A model generated the notes under the pieces. It ran no database searches. It was not told where the DNA came from and saw only the letters and a list, made by a program, of their open reading frames with translations. Positions 57,835 to 64,000 of a DNA stretch of 64,000 nt are shown piece by piece (within the stretch, counting starts at the first letter, position 1; each line of letters opens with the position of its first letter). The stretch covers positions 4,154,001 to 4,218,000 of the forward strand of contig NZ_LR134117.1 in NCBI RefSeq assembly GCF_900635445.1, in the 5' to 3' direction. The DNA comes from Serratia odorifera (GTDB taxonomy: Bacteria; Pseudomonadota; Gammaproteobacteria; Enterobacterales; Enterobacteriaceae). Position numbers and translations under genes: made by a program.

Positions 57835-59352
57835 GTGTCAACAGCAAACAACCAACATCAGGAAGGCGTCAGCTTAAACGCCTTTAAACAACCCAAGGCG
57901 TTCTATTTGATCTTCTCGATCGAACTGTGGGAGCGTTTCGGTTATTACGGCCTGCAGGGCATCATGGCGGTTTATCTGGTCAAGATGCTTGGCCTGAGCG
58001 AAGCCGATTCAATTACGCTGTTTTCGTCTTTCAGCGCGCTGGTGTATGGCTTTGTCGCCATCGGCGGCTGGCTGGGGGATAAAGTGCTCGGCACCAAGCG
58101 TGTCATCGTCCTCGGCGCGCTGGTATTGGCGGTAGGCTACGCCATGGTAGCCTACTCCGGCCACGATATTTTCTGGGTTTACCTCGGCATGGCGACCATC
58201 GCCGTCGGCAGCGGTCTGTTCAAGGCCAACCCGTCCTCTTTGCTGTCTACCTGTTACGAAAAAGACGATCCGCGTCTCGATGGCGCCTTCACCATGTACT
58301 ATATGTCGGTGAATATCGGCTCTTTCATGTCGATGCTGGCAACGCCCTGGCTGGCAGCCAAATACGGCTGGAGCGTCGCGTTCTCGCTGAGCGTGGTCGG
58401 GATGCTGATCACGCTGGTCAACTTTATGCTGTGCCATCGCTGGGTTAAACAGCACGGCTCCAAACCAGACTTCAAACCATTGCATCTGCAAAAGCTGCTG
58501 ATGGTGCTGGTCGGCATCGTCGCACTGGTCGCTCTGTCCAGCTGGCTGCTGCACAATCAGGTAATTGCCCGCTGGGCACTGGCGATTATCTCCGCCGGCA
58601 TCGTGATCGTGTTCGCCAAGGAAACCTTTGCCATGCACGGCGCAGCGCGTCGCAAAATGATCGTAGCGTTCCTGCTGATGCTGGAAGCGGTGGTGTTCTT
58701 CGTGCTGTATAGCCAAATGCCGACCTCATTGAACTTCTTTGCCATTCATAACGTTGAACACAACATTCTGGGCCTGGCGTTCGAACCCGAGCAGTATCAG
58801 GCGCTGAACCCGTTCTGGATCATGCTGGCCAGTCCGATTCTGGCGGCACTGTACAATAAAATGGGCGATCGCCTGCCGATGCCGCACAAGTTCGCGTTCG
58901 GTATGTTCCTGTGCTCCGGTGCGTTTCTGGTGCTGCCATGGGGCGCCAGCTTCGCCAACGAACAGGGCATCGTTTCCGTCAACTGGCTGATCCTGAGCTA
59001 CGCGCTGCAAAGCGTCGGTGAGCTGATGATCTCGGGCCTGGGGCTGGCGATGGTGGCCCAACTGGTACCACAACGCCTGATGGGCTTCATTATGGGTTCC
59101 TGGTTCCTGACCACCGCGGCTGCAGCGCTGATTGCCGGTAAAGTGGCAGGTCTAACCGCCGTACCAAGCGACGTGAACGATGCGCATGCTTCATTGGCGA
59201 TTTATAGCCATGTCTTTATGCAGATTGGTATCGCTACCGGCGTTATCGCCATTCTGATGATGCTCACCGCGCCGAAGCTGTACCGCATGACGCTGGATAC
59301 CGCGGAAGACACCGAACAGAAGGCGCAACAGGCGACTACCGCCGCGCGTTAA
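57835..59352 (+). CDS. dtpA: DtpA, proton-dependent di- and tripeptide permease
   Basis: A 505-residue inner-membrane permease of the POT/PTR family, 14 helices, driven by the proton gradient. It follows E. coli DtpA (TppB) closely: SLNAFKQPKAFYLIFSIELWERFGYYGLQGIMAVYLVK with the ExxERFxYY motif, LGDKVLGTKRVI, and GLFKANPSSLLSTCYEKDDPRLDGAFTMYYMSVNIGS. The frame opens at a GTG at 57817, but the GTG at 57835 gives the conserved start MSTANNQ and has AGAGGT four bases upstream. A strong terminator follows. Confidence 0.95.
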   Translation: MSTANNQHQEGVSLNAFKQPKAFYLIFSIELWERFGYYGLQGIMAVYLVKMLGLSEADSITLFSSFSALVYGFVAIGGWLGDKVLGTKRVIVLGALVLAVGYAMVAYSGHDIFWVYLGMATIAVGSGLFKANPSSLLSTCYEKDDPRLDGAFTMYYMSVNIGSFMSMLATPWLAAKYGWSVAFSLSVVGMLITLVNFMLCHRWVKQHGSKPDFKPLHLQKLLMVLVGIVALVALSSWLLHNQVIARWALAIISAGIVIVFAKETFAMHGAARRKMIVAFLLMLEAVVFFVLYSQMPTSLNFFAIHNVEHNILGLAFEPEQYQALNPFWIMLASPILAALYNKMGDRLPMPHKFAFGMFLCSGAFLVLPWGASFANEQGIVSVNWLILSYALQSVGELMISGLGLAMVAQLVPQRLMGFIMGSWFLTTAAAALIAGKVAGLTAVPSDVNDAHASLAIYSHVFMQIGIATGVIAILMMLTAPKLYRMTLDTAEDTEQKAQQATTAAR

Positions 59353-59374
59353 TCGGTATGACGCAACCAACGTC

Positions 59375-59404
59375 AACGGGGCCATTATTGGCCCCGTTTT
59401 TTTT
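59375..59404 (+). terminator. Terminator after dtpA
   Basis: AACGGGGCC and GGCCCCGTT form a 9-bp stem with a 6-nt loop, followed by T6. The peptidase gene ends convergently 15 bp beyond. Confidence 0.9.
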
Positions 59405-59418
59405 GCCGTCGCCGGCGT

Positions 59419-61569
59419 TTAGCCCACCGACCTGGCCTGCAGGGTCTGCCAGATAAACTCGCTCACCAGCGCAGCATGAAACGCCGACTGCTTTTTGTCG
59501 GCCGCGGCACTGTGCCCACCGGCGGTATTCTCGTAAAAATAGGCTTGTTGGTATCCCATCTGTTGCATCCGTGCCGCCATCTTGCGGGCATGCGACGGAT
59601 TGACCCGATCGTCACTGGTGGCGGTGAGAAATAACGTCGGCGGGTATGCCACGCCCGCCTTGATGTTGTGGTACGGCGAAAAGGCCTGCAGATACGCCCA
59701 CTGTTGCGCGTCGCGCGGATCGCCATATTCTGCAATCCACGACGCCCCGGCGGAAAGCTGGGTATAACGCTGCATGTCCAGTAACGGCACTTCACACACG
59801 ATACAGCCAAACAGCTCCGGGTACTGCGTCAGCATATTGCCCACCAGCAACCCGCCGTTGCTGCCGCCGCGCGCAGCCAATTTTTGTGACGATGTCACTT
59901 TACGCGCAATCAGATCCTGCGCCACTGCGGCAAAATCCTCATAGGCACGGTGGCGGTTCTGTTTCAGCGCCGCCTGATGCCAGGCCGGGCCGTACTCGCC
60001 ACCACCGCGAATATTGGCCACCACGAATACCCCGCCACGCTCCAGCCAGGTAGGCGCGTTGCTGCCGAGATAGCTGGGTTGCAGCGAAACCTCGAAGCCG
60101 CCATAGCCATACAGCAACGTCGGGTTGTTGCCGTCCAGTTTGAGACCGCTGGCGGCAATCTGAAAATACGGTATCCGCGTTCCGTCTTTGGAGCGCGCAA
60201 AGTGCTGACTGACCTGATAACCGCTGGCATCAAAGTCCTGCGGCCCCTGCTTGAGCAATGCCGGCTCACCATCATCCAGATTGCCGAGATACAGCGACGT
60301 GGGCTGCAGAAAGCCGCTGACGGTCAGAAAATAGTCGTTGGTTTTGTCGTCAATGCCGCCTGCAGACAGCGTGCTGAGCTTGACAGGCGTGCCCAGCGGA
60401 CGCGTCTGCCAACCGCTGCCTTGCGGTGTCAGCACCTCCAGCCGGTTAACCACGTCGTCCATGATACTGACGATCAGATGGTCGCGCGTGGTAGCGTAGC
60501 CGCTGAGCGCCATGCGTTCGCTCGGCGTAAACAGCACGCTCAACTGGCGTTTCCCCGCCAGATAATCGGCAAAATTCGCCGCCAGCAACGCACCACTTGG
60601 GTAGGTTTTATCCCCCAGCGACCAGTCACTGCCAAGTCTGATCAGCAACCATTCACGGTGACAGCCCAGTTCGGCATCCGTCGGCACCTCAATCTTGATC
60701 CGTTGGCCTTTGGCGTCCAGCAGGAAGGTTTCCTGATGATAAAAATCCATCATGCGCACGATAAAGTCACGCTCAAAGCCCGGCGTATCGTCGTGATAGG
60801 CGTAAGCGCGCATATCTTCTGGCTGCGCCTGATAGAGCGTTTCCGCGCTGTCGAGTGGCGTGCCGCGCTGCCAGCGCTTAACCACCCGTGGGTAACCGGA
60901 CTGGGTCAGCGAATCGGGGCCGAAATCGGTGGCGACAAACAGATGCTGGTAATCTGCCCATGACACCACGCTTTTGGCCACCGGCAGCGTAAAACCGTCG
61001 CTGACGAAGCGTTTCTGTTGCAGATCAAATTCCCGCACCGTCACCGCATCGCCGCCGTCCGGTGAGAGTTTCAACAAGGCGTAACGGTAATCGGGTGCCA
61101 ACGGCGTTGCGCCATGGAACACCCACTCCTGTCCTTCTGCCTTGCCAAGCGCATCGATATCCAGCACCGTTTCCCAGGTTGGTTGTGCCTTACGGTATTC
61201 CTGCAGTGTGGTACGCCGCCACAGCCCGCGCGGGTTATCTCGATCCTGCCAAAAGTTGTAGTAATCATCGCCGTATTTGGCGACCCAGGGGATTTGGCTG
61301 TCTTTATTCAGAATATCCAGCACCTGTTGTTCCAGCCGCGGGAAATCCGTGCCCTGTGCGAAACGCGCCAACGTGCGCTGGTTCTGCTGGGTTACCCACT
61401 CCAGCGCCGGTTGACTGTGCAGTTGCTCCAGCCACAGGAATTGATCGGCGTTGGGCTGGTCTGCCGCCATGGCCAGGCGGATACTGTTCGGCAATGTCGT
61501 CATGGCAATTACGGCTCCTGCTGTTTGTGCGCTGAGTTTAATAAATTGGCGTCGATTGGTGACTGGCAA
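59419..61569 (-). CDS. Tat-exported prolyl oligopeptidase family protein (S9)
   Basis: A 716-residue serine peptidase. The N-terminus is a twin-arginine signal (TNRRQFIKLSAQTAGAVIAMTTLP), so export of the folded protein to the periplasm is expected. A beta-propeller domain occupies roughly residues 100-440 and the alpha/beta-hydrolase domain the rest. The nucleophile is in ARGGSNGGLLVGNM, the Asp region is TATSDDRVNPSHA and the His is in NTAGGHSAAAD. The family cleaves short peptides after Pro. Being next to the peptide permease dtpA suggests peptide use, though the two are convergent. Confidence 0.9.
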   Translation of the reverse strand: MPVTNRRQFIKLSAQTAGAVIAMTTLPNSIRLAMAADQPNADQFLWLEQLHSQPALEWVTQQNQRTLARFAQGTDFPRLEQQVLDILNKDSQIPWVAKYGDDYYNFWQDRDNPRGLWRRTTLQEYRKAQPTWETVLDIDALGKAEGQEWVFHGATPLAPDYRYALLKLSPDGGDAVTVREFDLQQKRFVSDGFTLPVAKSVVSWADYQHLFVATDFGPDSLTQSGYPRVVKRWQRGTPLDSAETLYQAQPEDMRAYAYHDDTPGFERDFIVRMMDFYHQETFLLDAKGQRIKIEVPTDAELGCHREWLLIRLGSDWSLGDKTYPSGALLAANFADYLAGKRQLSVLFTPSERMALSGYATTRDHLIVSIMDDVVNRLEVLTPQGSGWQTRPLGTPVKLSTLSAGGIDDKTNDYFLTVSGFLQPTSLYLGNLDDGEPALLKQGPQDFDASGYQVSQHFARSKDGTRIPYFQIAASGLKLDGNNPTLLYGYGGFEVSLQPSYLGSNAPTWLERGGVFVVANIRGGGEYGPAWHQAALKQNRHRAYEDFAAVAQDLIARKVTSSQKLAARGGSNGGLLVGNMLTQYPELFGCIVCEVPLLDMQRYTQLSAGASWIAEYGDPRDAQQWAYLQAFSPYHNIKAGVAYPPTLFLTATSDDRVNPSHARKMAARMQQMGYQQAYFYENTAGGHSAAADKKQSAFHAALVSEFIWQTLQARSVG

Positions 61570-61672
61570 TTCAAGCTCCTTTTGCTGCCTGGTCGGCGTT
61601 GATTAGCCGCTGCATGTCCAGCGACATAAATGAGAGTGGTTATCAACAAATTAAGCGTTTCCCCACAGGCTG

Positions 61673-62269
61673 TCAAAACTCTCGCTGCGCAATGGCCGCT
61701 GGGGATGCGTTCACCGGGTAATGGATCAGATCATGAAAACGCACCGCTCTTTGGCTGGTGTTGCGATAAACGTGCGGGCAATCTGCCTGAAAACGAATCG
61801 CCTCGCCGGCCGCCAACCGCGTCCACTGCCCGTCGATTGCCAGATCCAGCAGGCCGTCAATCACCACCACATGTTCTATCACCCCCGACTCATGGGGCGA
61901 AGAGGCGCTGGTGGCACCGGCGGCCAGTACAATGTCGAACATGTCAAAACCCAGTTGCCGATCGTAAGGAAACAGCGGCATCACCCGCATACTGGCGTTG
62001 GCCTGATCGAAAACCGGTAAATTTCCGTGACGGTGTAACATGGTTTGAGACGCTGGCTGCGCCCCTTCCAGAAACACTGAGAAGGCGACGTTGAAACCGG
62101 TGGCGATTTTCCATAGCGTGGCCACCGTCGGACTGGACTCGCCACGCTCAATCTGCCCAAGCATGGCTTTGCTGACGCCGGTGTGCTCCGCCGCCTGCGC
62201 CAAACTCCAAGCGCGCTCCGCGCGCAGATGCTTCAGCGTGTGCGCCAGGTGATTGGTCAATTCCTGCAT
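61673..62269 (-). CDS. sutR: SutR (YdcN) family XRE-cupin regulator
   Basis: A 198-residue regulator with an N-terminal XRE helix-turn-helix (LRAERAWSLAQAAEHTGVSKAMLGQIERGESSPTVATLWKIATG) and a C-terminal cupin (PHESGVIEHVVVIDGLLDLAID, FHDLIHYPV). Both halves match E. coli SutR (YdcN), which is likewise divergent from ydcO. ATG 62269 has AGGAG six bases upstream; the longer frame from 62362 crosses the operators and is rejected. E. coli SutR affects sulfur-utilisation genes; whether that holds here is not shown. Confidence 0.88.
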   Translation of the reverse strand: MQELTNHLAHTLKHLRAERAWSLAQAAEHTGVSKAMLGQIERGESSPTVATLWKIATGFNVAFSVFLEGAQPASQTMLHRHGNLPVFDQANASMRVMPLFPYDRQLGFDMFDIVLAAGATSASSPHESGVIEHVVVIDGLLDLAIDGQWTRLAAGEAIRFQADCPHVYRNTSQRAVRFHDLIHYPVNASPAAIAQREF

Positions 62270-62304
62270 GATTAGCTCCTGTTTTTCGGCGATTATAGCC
62301 CCTT

Positions 62305-62356
62305 GTGCGCTATAACGCACGGTGCTATGCTCGGCCATTCGTGCGTTATAACGCAC
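62305..62356. promoter_or_regulatory. Twin palindromic operators between sutR and ydcO
   Basis: GTGCGTTATAACGCAC (62341-62356) is a perfect 16-bp palindrome. GTGCGCTATAACGCAC (62305-62320) is the same sequence with one change. Centres are 36 bp apart. Their position over both divergent promoters makes them the likely SutR operators. Confidence 0.75.
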
Positions 62357-62372
62357 AATCATGGGGGCGACG

Positions 62373-63557
62373 ATGCGGCAAGGAAGGTTGTTAGGGGATA
62401 TCAGCGTGCCGGCGTTAATCGCCGGATTTGTGGCGGTGCTGGTCGGTTATACCAGTTCGGCGGCAATTATTTTTCAAGCCGCAGCGGCGGCAGGCGCCAC
62501 GCCGCTGCAGATTGGCGGCTGGTTGAGCATGCTCGGATTGGGCATGGGCGTCAGTTCGATCGGGCTGTCGCTGTATTACCGCGCGCCGATCCTCACCGCC
62601 TGGTCGACGCCGGGCGCGGCGCTGCTGGTGACCAGCCTGCCCGGCACCAGTATCAATGAAGCCATTGGGGTATTTGTTTTCGCCTCCGGCCTGATTCTGC
62701 TATGCGGCGTTACCGGGCTATTTGCCCGTATGATGAATTACATTCCCCAGGCGATTTCCGCCGCAATGCTGGCCGGCATCCTGCTGCGTTTCGGCCTGGA
62801 CGCGTTTGGTGCATTGCAAAGCAACTTTACGCTCAGCGGCGGCATGTGCCTGGTCTATCTGCTTTCTCGGCGCTACCTGCCACGGTATGCCATTGTGCTG
62901 ACGCTGTTGGCCGGACTGGCGGTGGCCGCCGGTCAGGGGAATATGTCATTCTCCCATCAGAGCTGGAACTTTACCCTGCCAAGCTTTATCGCACCGCATT
63001 TTACGCTGGCTACGCTGTTGGGCATTGGCGTGCCGTTTTTTGTTGTGACCATGGCATCGCAAAACGCTCCCGGCATCGCCACGTTGAAAGCGGCAGGCTA
63101 CCTAATACCGACCTCACCGCTCATCAGTTGGACTGCACTCACCGCGCTGCTGTTGGCGCCGTTCGGCGGCTTTTCGGTGTGCATTGCCGCTATTACCGCA
63201 GCGATCTGCATGGGTCAGGATGTGCATCCCGATCCCAAAAAGCGTTATATGGCAGCGGTCGCCGCCGGTGGGTTCTATCTGCTGGCCGGGGTGTTCGGTG
63301 CAGCCATTGGCCTGTTGTTCAGCGCCCTGCCAATGGCGCTGATTCATACCATCGCCGGGCTGGCGTTACTCGGCACCATTGCCGGCAGCCTGCAACGCGC
63401 CCTGCAGGATGAAAAACAGCGCGATGCCGCGCTGATAACCTTCCTGATTACCGCCTCCGGCATCAGTCTGCTGGGCGTTGGCGCGGCATTTTGGGGGCTG
63501 ATCGGCGGCGTTATTGCGCACCTGATTTTCTCTCTGCCGCAACGCGCAGCGGATTAA
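62373..63557 (+). CDS. ydcO: YdcO, BenE-family transporter
   Basis: A 394-residue inner-membrane protein of the benzoate:H+ symporter (BenE) family with about 12 helices. It follows E. coli YdcO: PALIAGFVAVLVGYTSSAAIIFQAAAAAGATPLQI, YRAPILTAWSTPGAALLVTSLPG, VTMASQNAPGIATLKAAGY and GGFSVCIAAITAAICMG. ATG 62373 has GGGGGC six bases upstream and starts MRQGR, like the E. coli protein; ATG 62361 is an alternative only 4 bp after the operator. The substrate is unproven. Control by the divergent SutR is likely. Confidence 0.88.
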   Translation: MRQGRLLGDISVPALIAGFVAVLVGYTSSAAIIFQAAAAAGATPLQIGGWLSMLGLGMGVSSIGLSLYYRAPILTAWSTPGAALLVTSLPGTSINEAIGVFVFASGLILLCGVTGLFARMMNYIPQAISAAMLAGILLRFGLDAFGALQSNFTLSGGMCLVYLLSRRYLPRYAIVLTLLAGLAVAAGQGNMSFSHQSWNFTLPSFIAPHFTLATLLGIGVPFFVVTMASQNAPGIATLKAAGYLIPTSPLISWTALTALLLAPFGGFSVCIAAITAAICMGQDVHPDPKKRYMAAVAAGGFYLLAGVFGAAIGLLFSALPMALIHTIAGLALLGTIAGSLQRALQDEKQRDAALITFLITASGISLLGVGAAFWGLIGGVIAHLIFSLPQRAAD

Positions 63558-64000
63558 TCCTCACCGCCAAGGAACGGCAAAGCGTGCTGTAGCAGCAGTT
63601 GCGGCTGCTGCTCAGCGATATAGTGGCCGCACGGCAAGGCGCTACCGTGCACGTTGCTCGCCACCTTGCGCCATTCTTGCAGCGGTTCGAAACATTGCCC
63701 CACCGTTCCCTGTTCCCCCCACAGCACCAACAGTGGGCACGCCAGTCGGCGTCCAGCCTCCAGATCGGCGCTATCATGCTGCAAATCTATGCCTGCCGAC
63801 GCACGATAGTCTTCGCAAATGCCACGGGCGGTGCCCGGCAGTTGCAGACAACGCAGATAATCCGCCATGGCCGGTTCGCTGAATGGCTGTAGACCGGCGC
63901 TGCGGCTACCCATCACGCTGCGCAGATACAGTTCTGGGTTGCTTTCGATCAGTGCTTCCGGCAGCGGTGCCGGACGGATCAGGAAAAACCAGTGCCAATA
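63554..64000 (-). CDS. Alpha/beta hydrolase, haloacetate dehalogenase-like, partial
   Basis: The 5' end lies beyond the window; 149 C-terminal codons are seen. HWFFLIRPAPLPEALIESNPELYLRS and ASAGIDLQHDSADLEAGRRLACPLLVLWGEQG match the cap and late-strand regions of haloacetate/fluoroacetate dehalogenase-type and epoxide hydrolase-type alpha/beta hydrolases. ALPCGHYIAEQQP holds the catalytic His. The nucleophile is outside the window, so the reaction type cannot be fixed. The stop overlaps the ydcO stop by 4 bp, convergently. Confidence 0.75.
   Translation of the reverse strand, partial: YWHWFFLIRPAPLPEALIESNPELYLRSVMGSRSAGLQPFSEPAMADYLRCLQLPGTARGICEDYRASAGIDLQHDSADLEAGRRLACPLLVLWGEQGTVGQCFEPLQEWRKVASNVHGSALPCGHYIAEQQPQLLLQHALPFLGGED

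Overview
The window is chromosomal DNA of an enterobacterium, most likely Serratia. Many proteins read as close orthologues of E. coli proteins (ManA, MalI/X/Y, Add, YdgJ, AraF/G/H/B/A, YdgK, RsxA-E, Nth, DtpA, YdcO), but the gene order and the large G+C-rich accessory loci differ from E. coli. No rRNA, tRNA, CRISPR array or insertion sequence was seen.

Layout. 1-9.1 kb: 3' end of manA, ydgA, a serine hydrolase divergent from a LysR gene, the malI/malXY locus, and a nudK-like gene with a small DUF4406-like gene. 9.1-15.2 kb: a DeoR regulator followed by a sugar operon of no recognised substrate (PFK-like kinase, UlaB-, UlaA- and UlaC-type PTS subunits, class II aldolase, a small coiled-coil protein and a P-loop kinase). 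15.3-18.5 kb: add, a bile-acid-symporter-family gene and ydgJ. 18.6-27.1 kb: an L-arabinose locus with araFGH-araC on one strand and araBA on the other, without araD. 27.2-29.9 kb: a GH1 6-phospho-beta-glucosidase under two LacI-type operators, then an AT-rich GT9 glycosyltransferase. 30.1-48.5 kb: a contact-dependent inhibition (CDI) island on the minus strand. 48.8-57.2 kb: ydgK, rsxABC, an inserted Rob-like regulator gene, then rsxDGE-nth. 57.8-64 kb: dtpA, a Tat-exported prolyl oligopeptidase, divergent sutR/ydcO and a partial alpha/beta hydrolase.

The CDI island is the most unusual part. cdiB and a roughly 3,580-residue cdiA are followed by a small membrane immunity gene and a terminator. 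Further downstream come three more toxin/immunity cassettes, two with long toxin ends and one reduced to its immunity gene. All four immunity proteins look like diverged members of one two-helix family, and the three surviving toxin ends are Gly/Ala-rich and hydrophobic, so I infer membrane-targeting toxins. Two long repeats (662 and 543 bp) link the cassettes and could drive toxin replacement. A RepB-like/SymE-like gene pair and pieces of cdiA lie at the distal end.

About 15 one-base frameshifts interrupt otherwise well-conserved genes (ydgA, the aldolase, araG, cdiB, cdiA, rsxC), many in short G/C runs. I think many of these are assembly errors, so 'broken' here should not be read as proof of gene decay.
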